Positions 54,258 to 64,000 of a DNA stretch of 64,000 nt are shown here, one piece after another. Below the pieces are notes generated by a model. It did not search any database. It saw nothing but the letters and a program-made list of their open reading frames with translations, and was not told the DNA's origin. The DNA is from Acestrorhynchus altus. Lineage: Eukaryota > Chordata > Actinopteri > Characiformes > Acestrorhynchidae. A program made the translations under genes and the position numbers. The DNA lies in the NCBI GenBank assembly GCA_034509495.1, contig CM067507.1:15175351-15239350 (forward strand), read 5' to 3'. Every line of letters starts with the position of its first letter. The first letter of the stretch is position 1.

Positions 54258-56318
54258 CTATCTGTGTTTTCCGTAGCGGTTGAAGTGACGGTAGAGGTAA
54301 CTGATTCTTTTTTCCAGGATGTGTCGGTCAGCAGTCATCATTCGATCGCCCACCATTCGCTTCTTCCTGGTGAGGCGTTGGAGCTCAGTACCACGGAAAC
54401 CCCGCAGCCAAACAGGGCCCTTGATCAGGTCCTTGGGGTGAGCCTTAAAGTCACCTAAACCCATTAGCGAAAGAGAGATGCATAAATCAACCAGGAAGAC
54501 TTACAGGGACAAAATGATGTGGGGGTGGACAGCCAATATTATTAACCAATCAAGAATAATTATTATAACTAATACTGGAATTACAGCAATGTTTACCCCA
54601 TATGTGCTCACCCACACACTGATACACATGCAGTCACTGTTTTTTAAACACACATACACTAGTCAGGAATATCCTTGCTATACCAACAAGAACTGCATCA
54701 TCTGCTTTTAAGTACAGATGGGTATGTGTAAAATAACCACCTCATATCCTGTAGCTAGTTATACACCAGGTGTCGAGGTATGAATTACATTGCAGTTAGT
54801 ACTGGTTGCATGATTTGTTCAAAAAATGTTAATTCTTTCTATTGTTATCAGCTCAGAAATTGTCTAAACTGAGGTCCATTTCTGCTAAACCTGGAGCATC
54901 GCAAATTACTCAGGTTATATTCCACTTTCCACTTTGTTCAAAAATAGCGATAGTGACTGCAGCTGTGAAGAGGTTTAAACCTTTTATGGAGGGTTGCATG
55001 GAAGAAGGGAAGAGTATGCTTAATCCAGAACAAAGCAACAAAAATAGCTTTATTTAATTCAGTTAAATTAAGACTACTGATCTCGCTACCTTCAGAGTAA
55101 TGGTTGAAAACCATTTACTGACTGATTGACTCAAAGTCATGTTTCTTTCCTTAGACTGACAAACTGAGAGCGGCAGGTCCTCTATCATCAGCCAGTGCAA
55201 ATATTGGCCACTTTGGGGTGTTGTTCAATCCCTCTCTCTTCCTTTGCCAATCAACTGGAGTAAACTCCAAGGAATTCTCAATTTACTTGAATTGATTGGC
55301 TAAGGAAGCAAACATTTTGGCCTGCCGATGAAAAGTGCCCTTATGCTACTCATAGAAACTCACCTAAAATTCCTATGTTGTCATACACTCCGAACATGCT
55401 TCTTTTCTCAGTCCACCGGTCCACTTGTTTAAGCTTTGGGATGGCGTGCATTCTCACCAGAGACCATGTTCCTTAAAGAAAGACAAACCAATAAAAAAGA
55501 GAATAAAATGTTTATGCATGCAGTGCATCTGAAGATTTGTGAAAAATATTTTAACTAGATTACGCTGAACAGCAAATGATTTCTTTTGCTTTAGATGGAT
55601 AATAGTGGAAGCAGCAAATCAGCAACATTTATTACAGAATACAGAATACTGACTCTCATTCATACACAAAAACACGGAATTTGTTGAGTGCCAAAAAATG
55701 GATGGTTGGGTGTCAGTAGCACCCCAACATCATCATGGACTGAGATGCTGAGAAAGAAGTCAAGAAAGAAGACCCTGCTCCAAAAATGTACACCTTCAAG
55801 CTTCACTACAAGTTTGCAGCTGAACCACACACACTGCCACATATCAAAAGCCTTCTGGACTATCTGGAATATGGTCAGGTGAGACAAATATGTTTTCAAC
55901 TCCAAAAGCATTATACCAACTGTTAAGTATGGTGTGGTCGTAGCATCATCTTCTAACTGGCACATAACAAAAAAGAAAAGTACAGAAAAATGGTACTGCC
56001 CACCTCTCTCCAGTGTAGGTAGGCCATAAAAACCAACCAGCATGTTTAGAACTCATAGAACACACACTTCATACGTCCTGAAATTGTACCTTAAGCAGGA
56101 ATGAGTCAGTACTGTGTCAGAGGTTCTGAATGAGGCACAGTCCTAACAGAGCACATGTAACTACACATCAGCCTGCTGTAAACAGCTGTACTGGAGAGAT
56201 GGGTATGCACAGGAGGAACCCACAGGAAGTAGGTCATGGACACAAATCACTCACCTGTACTGAACTGCCTCATACAGTGCAGCAGAGACACTCCAGGCTT
56301 CAGCAGACCCCCAAACAT
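54258..56318 (-). CDS. mrpl51: Mitochondrial ribosomal protein L51 (mL51), three coding exons
   Basis: Coding exons (minus): 56255-56318, 55364-55471, 54258-54454; phases 1 and 1 close, 122 residues against 128 in human. Structural protein of the large subunit of the mitochondrial ribosome. Seen: N-terminal presequence MFGGLLKPGVSLLHCMRQFS (few acidic residues, Arg/Lys and hydrophobic, typical import signal); then KQVDRWTEKRSMFGVYDNIG, FKAHPKDLIKGPVWLRGFRG and a very basic end RKKRMVGDRM with LYRHFNRYGKHR, each matching human MRPL51 (remembered [20 protein letters not shown] and YKHFNRHGKFR). The start is the first ATG of the middle exon. A non-coding exon upstream (to about 56640, ending 56573 at CTT-GTAAGT) holds a short upstream ORF. 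It converges on tfpt. Confidence 0.93.
55600..56060 (+). mobile_element. Tc1-type transposase relic in mrpl51 intron 1
   Basis: GAGATGCTGAGAAAGAAGTC, then AAAAGCCTTCTGGACTATCT, ATGGTCAGGTGAGACAAA and a CATTATACCAACTGTTAAGT block. The same order recurs in the relic at 59100-59440. Confidence 0.6.
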
Positions 56319-56572
56319 CGTCAGATCTGATCCTGTTAAAAGAGTGAAAGTCAGAATAATGGAGGCTCCCCTGCTTTAGATCCAGATCTGACCGGGTTTA
56401 ACCTTCAGCTCTTTTAATGTTCAGAGCACAGAGACAAACAGGGTCAGACAACTGTTACTCAGAAAACTGAAGGAACCTCGACGTAAATTCAGTCAGGAAT
56501 TTCCACCAACATTCCTAAACTTCCAGAAACGGAGTGGAATCAGAATCAGACTGTAGAAAAAGCAGCACTTAC

Positions 56573-56640
56573 AAGCAACAGCGCCCTGCGCCCACAGGGA
56601 GGAAGGAAGTTCGCTCATTTCAAAATAAAAGTCTCTGTTG
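56573..56640 (-). other. mrpl51: Probable mrpl51 5' UTR exon with upstream ORF
   Basis: On the minus strand ATG at 56618 opens MSELPSSLWAQGAVA and the donor GTAAGT follows in the same exon. When joined to the acceptor at 56333 the frame meets TGA at once, so it is a 15-codon upstream ORF. Exon 2 then reads 14 bases before the mrpl51 ATG. Confidence 0.45.
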
Positions 56641-56887
56641 GGTTCAGTCTGTGTGATCGACAAAATAAAAGTTACAGCTGCCGTTTGTTGACAAAGTCTA
56701 CAGAATTAAGGGGTACATGTACAAACTTTATTTCAGATGCATATTTAAAGAATCTTAGGATGTGCTGTAATTTAGATATTAAAAGTGATTATTTGTAATT
56801 TGCACCTGTATTTCACCCTGTACACCTGTATTTCACCGTGTTTTCTGTCTGTCTGTCTATTTAATCACACATGTATATGTACACATA

Positions 56888-58815
56888 GTGGTTCACTTTC
56901 CACATTTGATGTTACAGCTTTATTCCAAAATGGATTCAATTCATTTTCCCCAAAAAAGTTCTACACACAAAACCTCACAATGACAAAGTGAGTTTGTTTG
57001 AAATCTTTTCAAATCTTTTCAAAAATAAAACACAAAAATATACATAAGTATTCACAGACTTTACTCTTTTAATACTTTAAAACTTTGTCAAAGCATATTT
57101 TGCAGTAATTACAGCCTCAAGTCTTTTTATTCGGATGCTACAAGCTTGGCACCTGTTTTTGGGAAGTTTCTCACATTCTTCTTTGTAGAACCTCTCAAGC
57201 TCCATCAATTGGATGGGGAGCGTTTTGGAGATATCTCCAGAGATGTTAAAGAAGGTAGCATCATTCCCACTTCAGCGTGCTCGTTGATGTAGAGAGAGAG
57301 AGTGATTTAAGGTTCAAGGTTCGATTTATTCATCACATACATAGTTATACACAGTACAACATGCAGTGAAATGCTTTTTTACAACTGTCTGCACCCACAG
57401 ATCAATACGGGGAGAATGGAGAAGGTGGGGGGAAAAAGTTTATTACAGAGCTCTGGAGAAGTCCACTCACAACGCAGTGTGAGGAGAGTTCTAAAGATCA
57501 TATGCTTACACAACTAGTTAAATACAGGGAGTTGCACTATCCCCAACAAGCAATTTAGTCTCAACAGTTTCTCAACACATTCCGTTAGACCGGTTTCACC
57601 TCCCTATCTGACTCCAGTATCTTCACAAACTATGGTCTTGTTATCAAGTCCCCAAGTTTCAAGCTGTAAGAGATAATTTACTTTCTCTGTGTGGAGGCAG
57701 GGCAACCTCCTGTTATCTACACACATCCATAAATTTAAGTAACTTCTCAGAGCCCTGTTTTCTACCAACCCTCATCCTGTTTATCCTCAACCTTTTAATG
57801 GTTCTAACACTTGGTTAACAATACCATTGTTAATACCATACTACATAGTTCTAGTACATATCTAACAATCTGAACAAAAGAAGAATACAAAAGTTTATAA
57901 ACTAAGTAATATAAAAATATCCAAATGCAATTTGTTTATACAATATTTGAAATTACTCAACAATGTTCAGTCAGGTTTGAATCTGGACTCTGGTTGGGCC
58001 ACTCCTCTGTTATCTTGGCTGTGTGCTTAGAATTGTTGTCCTGTTGGAAGATAAACTTTCATCCCAGTCTAAGATCCAGAGTGCTCTGGAGCAGGTTATT
58101 ATCAAGGTTGTCTCTGTACACCATTGCAGTCATCTTTCCATTGACCCTGACTAGTCTCCCAGTTCCTGCAGTAGAAACACACCCCCACAGCATGATGCTG
58201 CCACCACCATGCTTCACTACAGGAATCCTTTTGGCTAGGTGATGAGCATTTGAAAAAGTTCAATCTTTTAGTTTCTCATGGTCTGAAAGTCCTTTAGGTG
58301 CATTTTGGCAAACTCTACAATACAGACCTAATTGATGGAGTGCTGCAGAAACGGTTGTCCTTCTGTAAGTTTCTCCTCTATTCACAGAGCAACATTGGAG
58401 GTCTGTCAGAGAGGTCACCTCCCTGATGACTCATTTTTTACTTTCAATGCAGCAAATTTTTTTCTGCACCTTTCCCCATATCTGTGTATAGATACAATCC
58501 TGTCTCTGAGGTCTACAGGCAATTCCATAGTTCATGGCTTGGTTTGTGCTCTGTCTACTATGGGACCTTATATAAACAGGTGTGTGCCTTTCCAAATCAT
58601 GTCCAATCAACTGAATTAACCACAGGTGTATTCCAATCAAGCTATGGAAACATGTGACTGATGATCACCTGAGCTCAATTTTGAGTGTCATGGCAAAGAC
58701 TGTATGAATACTTATGTACATGTTATATGTTTGTGTTTTTATTTTTAATAAATTTGCAAAGATTTCAAACCAACTTTTCTCACTTTGTCATTGTGGGGTA
58801 TTGTGTGTTTACAGG
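56888..58815 (-). mobile_element. Tc1-type transposon carrying a nested insertion
   Basis: Minus-strand element of the same type as 14694-16070 (GTTACAGCTTTATTCCAAAA at the left and TTCTCACTTTGTCATTGTGG at the right). Interior contains CCCACAGCATGATGCTGCCA with CCACCACCATGCTTCAC. Interrupted at 57248-57962. Ends are eroded, transposase frame broken. Confidence 0.8.
57248..57962. mobile_element. 715-base insertion inside the Tc1 element, flanked by ATGTT
   Basis: Removing it and one ATGTT (57243-57247 or 57963-57967) restores the Tc1 sequence CTCCAGAGATGTTCAGTCAG. A five-base duplication suggests an LTR-type (solo LTR) insertion, and it ends in CA but does not start in TG. It includes TTTATTCATCACATACATAG and GTACAACATGCAGTGAAATG, a sequence widespread in fish repeats. 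Confidence 0.6.
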
Positions 58816-58852
58816 TTTCTAAAATCAACACATGAACAAAATTATATGCATG

Positions 58853-58997
<145 letters not shown>

Positions 58998-59099
58998 TAC
59001 TCAAACTCCATTTTTTCCAAATTGATGGCTGCATGCCAGATTGTCAGGAGCAATGCAAGAACAACCAATGCACAGGCAAACCATGAGCTGGAAGCAAAT

Positions 59100-59440
59100 T
59101 CAAGCAACACTGTCTACAGTCGAGCAAATATTCTATCATCCTGAGATGCTGAGAAAGAAATGAACACATATAATCTAAAAGTTTGCAGATGAACCACATA
59201 GACAAAGAAAAAGGTTTCTGGAGTAACGTTTTATGGTCAGATGAAACAAAGGTGTTTGATGGAGTAAAGGTGAAGTATTCAAAACCAAAAACATTGTACC
59301 AACTGTTGAGTTGAAACGCCATTTCAAACAGGACAATGACCCTAAACTCACATTAAAGGTGGTTCTGAAAATGATTAAGCAGGCTAAAAGTAAGCTTATG
59401 GAAAGGCCTTCTCAAAGTCCTGACAGCAACCAACATTTGC
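59100..59440 (+). mobile_element. Tc1-type transposase relic
   Basis: CATCCTGAGATGCTGAGAAA, ATGGTCAGATGAAACAAAGG (catalytic WSDE-type block, decayed), then CAAACAGGACAATGACCCTA and ACTCACATTAAAGGTGGT (the second catalytic region). Internally deleted. Confidence 0.65.
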
Positions 59441-59713
59441 ATGACTCTCCATTTCATTTCATTTCATTTTTTAATTCTTAAATTGTACAAGACAAGAATA
59501 ATAGATTGAAATCTTGCTTAAATGTTAGATAGAATCTTTTATCTTTAATTGCATACCTTTTGGAGATCAGTGCATCTTAATCAATACATTCTGTAATCAA
59601 TACTCTGAAGTCTGAATACAGTAATATTTGTATAAGCGAAACGTTTAATTTTCTCTTCTGCTCACGACATTTAACCATTGTTTTACTTCCTGTGAATTAA
59701 TCTCATATGTCAG

Positions 59714-59719
59714 TTTATT
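59714..59719 (-). terminator. Candidate poly(A) signal of the cortexin-domain gene
   Basis: AATAAA on the minus strand, about 145 bases past the stop codon. Confidence 0.4.
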
Positions 59720-59864
59720 TGTAAGTATTTCCAGTGGAGGTATAAGGCCAAATTCAGATGAAGATGGTTCTCACCTCATCCATGCATTACATGCTTCCAC
59801 AAGACCCTCCTCCATTCAGTCCCAAATGTCTATTTGTGTGCTGTTAAGTGGTGAGGTCTTGCCC

Positions 59865-60047
59865 TCATCCCTCTACTTGTTCCTCCTGGTAGGTGGAAAC
59901 TGAGATGGCACTGTAAGGGTCAAGGACCATCTGGGCACAGCGCACCATTGTAACCAGAAGGAACACACACAGCAGCAGGAAGAAGAAGATAGCAAAGCCC
60001 AAATCCACATCGATGTCCAGCCAGGATGCAGGGAAAGGGAGGTCCAT
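59865..60047 (-). CDS. Cortexin domain-containing protein (CTXND1-like), single coding exon
   Basis: Complete 60-residue frame, MDLPFPASWLDIDVDLGFAI at the N-terminus. A single hydrophobic membrane segment (about residues 17-38) is followed by the cortexin hallmark MVRCAQMVLDPYSAI and an acidic C-terminus QEEQVEG. Cortexins are neuron-enriched single-pass membrane microproteins of uncertain molecular role. The DPYSAI-x-x-ST-x-x-EEQ end is closest to what I recall of human CTXND1 (59 residues) rather than CTXN1-3, which are about 80 residues and end differently. ATG context GTCATGG has G at +4. An upstream non-coding exon is likely but not located. Orthology is not certain, so no symbol is given. 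Confidence 0.8.
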   Translation of the reverse strand: MDLPFPASWLDIDVDLGFAIFFFLLLCVFLLVTMVRCAQMVLDPYSAISVSTYQEEQVEG

Positions 60048-60399
60048 GACTAAACAGCTCTTCCAAGAGTGTGGACAACTCTGCCCTTAATTTTGGCCAT
60101 TCAGTAAGAAATTCTTCCTTCTTGAAGGTCATCAGTTGTCCAACTTGGCATTTAACATAGAATCCCACCAAAAATCATGAAAATCCTTGATTTCTTCAGA
60201 TAGGTCAGGCAGTGGCATCTTCTATTGGGTTATCCTCTAGTCATATTTCAGTCCTGCAAGACTTGTCTGTAGAGACATAGACTGTTAGTTCATGTACCCC
60301 TATTAATAGCAAACAGCTCCTTTGCTTTACATTAATACACTGTAAGCAACTCACTCTGCTGTCTTCGGTCACCTCCTACTTCTACTTCTCTTATCACAG

Positions 60400-60569
60400 G
60401 TATCAGCGTGTCCGTGCCGCCCTGCCGGACATCCCACACCAACACTTGGCACCTGTGTCCCCGATGAATAGTTAAAGAGGAGTTTGGTAACGGTCAGGCC
60501 TTATACGGGATTAAAACAGCCTCTGTCCAGACACCCTGCAGAGCATCCATCATCTTGGAGAGTGAGGAG
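60400..60569 (+). other. Unassigned exon-like segment on the plus strand
   Basis: Bounded by a pyrimidine-rich acceptor (TTCTCTTATCACAG) and a donor (GAG-GTAAGAT). Less AT-rich than its surroundings. No frame is fully open: the longest (ISVSVPPCRTSHTNTWHLCP) meets one TGA and then stays open to the donor. Lies divergently about 350 bases upstream of the cortexin-domain ORF. Could be a non-coding RNA exon or a chance match. Confidence 0.3.
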
Positions 60570-60599
60570 GTAAGATATAGATGGAAGAGTGACTTCTTA

Positions 60600-61240
60600 T
60601 ATGAGAATGGAAATAGGAAAATAATCTATATATAATTTATAAGATGCTGCTCAGTGAAGGAATGAAGGAAGCGAGTGAGGGAGCAGTTGAGTGTGCCAGA
60701 GAGAGCGAGTGAGTGAGGGAAGGGATCTGAAAACTGAACTACACCAATCAGATGCAGAGTGGCTTGGTTTGAATGCCAACTGAAAGAGAAGGAACAAGAG
60801 ACCAACAGGAAGGAAAGACAGGGCACAAGATGGCAAACATTCGACAGTGCTAAAGCATTTTCTATTGCTTTTGCAACTATTTTCTGCCACGCCATTGAAG
60901 CACAGATATTTTGACCACCCGATGGGAAAGCCAAAGTGAGGGAGTGATAAAAAGAAACATACAGTAAACCTACCCGACGCAGTTTAACAGCCATCATTGT
61001 CAAGCAAAGAGGACAGAGAGGAACACAAAGAAAACAGAGGAGGAACAAGTACAACATAAATGAAATGGAGGGAGGGCGAGATGAGTACAGTGAGAAACCT
61101 AATCCATAGTGGTTAAACAGAACCTCTGACAGCACGGACCGAGGATGACACAGACAACGATGATCAATGAGCTTCTGTTTCCAACAACATGGGAGTATCA
61201 CAGTAACTCATATGATAAGTCTTGCCAAAATCACTGGGTA
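60600..61240. other. No gene recognised
   Basis: A GA-rich plus strand gives a 191-codon antisense frame with no family resemblance, discounted as compositional. Could contain 5' sequence of the cortexin-domain gene. Confidence 0.4.
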
Positions 61241-61242
61241 AA

Positions 61243-61490
61243 ATACACTACATGGACCAAAGCATTGGGTCATCAAGGGTTCACCCTGTCTCTACTGTGC
61301 AGGAAAGGCTTTATACTAGAATTTGAAGCTTTGCTGTGAGGATTTGATTGCATGAGCAATGAACAAGAGCATTAGTGTGGTCAGGATGTTGATTGATCAC
61401 CACCCATCTCATCCTAAACTTCCCAACTCCTCCAAAAATTACTGGATGGAGTAATAAATATATAGGAGTGTCCAAAAATATTTAGTGTAA
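61243..61490 (+). mobile_element. MITE family A, partial copy
   Basis: ACTACATGGACCAAAGCATT at the left, then GAGCATTAGTGTGGTCAGGA and GATCACCACCCATCTCATCC; the remaining part is deleted. Confidence 0.6.
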
Positions 61491-61574
61491 TAACTAAAAA
61501 ACAAATGGTGTAATTTTAAAATGGGGTCAGGAGTAAATGTCCAGAGAGCTTTTAATTCATTTTAATTAATAGCT

Positions 61575-61665
61575 GTAATAGAATAGAATAGAATAGAATA
61601 GAATAGAATAGAATAGAATAGAATAGAACAGAACATTATTGATCCATTGGGAGGAGTTCCTTCAG
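61575..61665 (-). mobile_element. LINE 3' tail with (GAATA)n repeat
   Basis: On the minus strand the common tail TTAATTTCCCTGAAGGAACT with GGATCAATAATGTTCTG is followed by a run of about ten TATTC units (61578-61627). Confidence 0.6.
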
Positions 61666-61669
61666 GGAA

Positions 61670-62500
61670 ATTAAGGTGTTTTTTTGTTTTGTTTTTTTGA
61701 AGAATAGAATAGAACTGAAGAATAGAACAAAATGTTAGAAAATGAGTTTAATTCATCTAGATTTTTTTCATTAAAATGTTATTTCAAGGTTTATGCAGCC
61801 AGATCCATGTAATTTGAACAGTGACTGTTTTTAGTATTGTTTTCTGTGCATTATCCCAGTGGATTTGAAATGAGGCACATTTAGCTGTTGATTAAGGGTT
61901 GAAATCACATACCTTGCTTGCTTGTCAATCAATGTCCTTTCATGGTTAAAATTAAACTTAAAAGGATGTTCATAATTGTACACATTAAATACATTATTTT
62001 TAAGTTGTTTTAAGAATGTTGAATAAATAAAACCACACGAATAACTGCTGTTTAACAAGTTACTGTTGAACGTTACACAGCTTAGGACTGATGCTGATGT
62101 TGAAATCAGACCTGCCACTTACCTTTATGTTTAAAAATACAGACTAAAAGAGGTTTTTATGTTAAAATGCCTTAAAATGCATCCAAAACAAAGTGATTTC
62201 CAATAGTACTTAAGAGAACATTTAGGATTTCTTGTTCATATTCTGCATTTTCTGCAACTGTAGCTCACAGAAAAATATTTCAGTGCAGTATTGTTCTGCA
62301 CTGAGAGATTTGTAGTACAATATATATTTATATGCATTTATACAGACCATAATTAATGTTTAAACAGAACAAACTTAGTTAAGTGGCAATTTTATTAAAA
62401 TGTTTGTCACTTTGTGACAATGTCAATCTGGCACTTGTAACATGGTGACAGGTTTCTGATGAATGGACCAATAAGAATATTAAAATTAATTATAATAATT
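61670..62500. other. No gene or repeat recognised
   Basis: AT-rich unique sequence without a convincing ORF. Confidence 0.4.
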
Positions 62501-63070
62501 AATTAAATATTTTTACATAGTCCATCTGTTTTTCTGCACACCTCATTTGCCTCTTTTCACTGTGTTCTTCAATGATCTGGATTCCCAGGACCACCAGAGA
62601 ACAGATATTTGCATGGTGGGTCATTCTCAGTAATGCAGGGACAGAGAGGTGGTGCATTAGTGTGTGTTGTAACTGGATCAGACAGCACTGCTGGTGTGTG
62701 TTTAAACACTGTGTCCACGCAGACATTTTTTGTCTCTATTCAGACCAACAGTGACACAGGGATTTGAACAATCACTGCTGTGTTTGATCCACACAACACA
62801 CTTCAACACACCAGCCCCATGTCAGTGTCACTGCAGTGGTCAGAATGACTCACCACCCTCAGAACACCTGCTCTGCATATTACTGTTAGGGGTTCCTGAC
62901 CACTGAAGAACAGGGTGACAGTAGGTAAACAGTGTGTAGAGGACCAGAAGGACTACACACTACTTCAAAAGTGCTCCTATAATAGTAAGAGGAGCTAATT
63001 AATATAATGAGTATACAAAAAAGAATGTGGTTTTAATGAAGTGGCTGGTCAGTGTAAACATTTCTATCAT
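62500..63070. mobile_element. Foldback DNA element with about 200-base inverted arms (family C)
   Basis: Left arm about 62520-62715 and right arm about 62760-62965 are diverged reverse complements: the left has GCATTAGTGTGTGTTGTAAC and CAGACAGCACTGCTGG, the right carries their inverses (CAATCACTGCTGTGTTTGAT, then CACACAACACACTTCAACAC). Non-coding; related pieces in two baiap2 introns. Confidence 0.7.
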
Positions 63071-63184
63071 GTTAAAAAAGTGGAAAACAAGTTAACAAGA
63101 TAATCAATGACATTTTTGTTTTTAATTGTGTTCTATCATGACTTACACACATCTAAAATGCATTATACTATAGTGTTAACCTTA

Positions 63185-64000
63185 CTGTATCTTGGAGTTA
63201 TGTTGGAGTTTTAATTTCCATCTTCAAGACCTCAAATTGCTCCTCTGCCTCCATTGACCAAACAGCAGACCTTAAAATAGAAAGCCTAACATGGTGTCAA
63301 CATGGCGAGATCCAAAGACCTCTCTCAGATCTTCAGAAAGTAGGTTGTAGATGCAGATGAGTCTGGGAACGGAAATATAAAGATCCCAAAACAATTAGAG
63401 CCATTCCACTGTCTCCCTCACTTCATCCCATCTGACCTTATTGAGAGCATTTTTGGTAGTTAATTTATAGGCTACCTTCTTCAGGTCAGAGACTCCCCTG
63501 TTGTGTCATTTCTTATACAATTATAGGTGTGTACCTATACCTGAGTTTCGTTCTGGAGACATACTTGACAAGTCCATCACCTTTACCTTCAGTTTCCTCA
63601 GCAAGGCAGTTGTCACCTTAGAGGTGTGTTTGGTGACAATATCATGTTGGAAAATGACCAGTTTCCAAAGGGGTGGGATCAGGCTCTGCTTCAGAATGTC
63701 ACAGTATATGTTGGAGTTTATGTTTCCCCTCAATAAACCTCAGCTCCCCAAAACCATAAGCACCCATACAGCCCCAGACCATAATGCTACCACCACCACG
63801 CTTGAAGCCAACCTCTGGATATGATGCTGAACACATGGATTAAACTTGGACTATGGTTGATCGTGGTGAGGCCTGTTACCTGGAACTCTAACAAGTGTCA
63901 CATGACACCAGGACAATGGTACAATTGGGCACAATTTGGACTCCACTCTGTGATGTACTCACTTGTGGCAACAGCTATTTAGACATTAATGGCTGTGTGT
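63185..64000. mobile_element. Two Tc1-type fragments, opposite strands, running off the window
   Basis: 63290-63430 is a plus-strand transposase start (MARSKDLSQIFRK then a stop). 63480-64000 is minus strand of another Tc1 family, with GGCAGTTGTCACCTTAGAGG, TTTGGTGACAATATCATGTT, ACAGCCCCAGACCATAATGC and TACCACCACCACGCTTG. Neither is intact. Confidence 0.7.

Noticed and set aside
60626..61201. 191-codon minus-strand frame with a hydrophobic stretch
   Set aside because: Arises over GA-rich plus-strand sequence. No recognisable domain, no splice or start context, Ser/Leu/Phe composition typical of a purine-rich antisense strand.

Overview
The window is vertebrate nuclear DNA, and a ray-finned (teleost) fish genome fits best. 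Genes are split into short exons with GT-AG introns. The six recognisable proteins are vertebrate families. The space between exons is filled with Tc1-type transposons, hAT-like and other small inverted-repeat elements, tRNA-derived SINEs, LINE 3' tails and long CA/GT, AT and ATAG microsatellites, a mix typical of fish. An otophysan (catfish/characin type) is a guess from the repeat types only. Layout: (1) 868-8990, minus strand: a five-exon neuronal pentraxin, closest to NPTX1 and probably nptx1l, with an unusual His/Asp-rich insert. (2) 9-28 kb: intergenic, no convincing gene; several Tc1 relics, an extended palindrome, microsatellites and a G-rich candidate promoter/5' exon near 22.4-22.6 kb. 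(3) 28334-39140, plus strand: baiap2 (IRSp53), 14 coding exons, I-BAR + SH3 + WH2-like end, with an expanded Ser/Pro linker and no visible CRIB motif. (4) 44691-47315, minus: ndufa3, four exons, head to head with (5) 47965-53449, plus: tfpt, five coding exons including a GC-AG intron and two introns holding whole Tc1 copies. The shared promoter carries two ZNF143-like motifs and a CRE-like site. (6) 54258-56318, minus: mrpl51, three coding exons, tail to tail with tfpt. (7) 59865-60047, minus: a single-exon cortexin-domain micro-membrane protein. The rest, to 64 kb, is repeats. How the genes relate: these are independent housekeeping and neuronal genes, not a pathway. NPTX1-type pentraxin (synaptic AMPA-receptor clustering), BAIAP2 (actin/membrane scaffold at synapses) and cortexin-type proteins are mainly neuronal. 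NDUFA3 (complex I) and MRPL51 (mitoribosome) are mitochondrial, and TFPT is an INO80 chromatin subunit. nptx1-baiap2 linkage recalls human 17q25.3 and ndufa3-tfpt recalls human 19q13.42 (from memory), so the window joins pieces that are separate in human. Exon borders were placed by hand from reading frame, splice consensus and remembered family sequence; all codon phases close. No new multi-gene system was seen. The most unusual protein feature is the His/Asp tract in the pentraxin.
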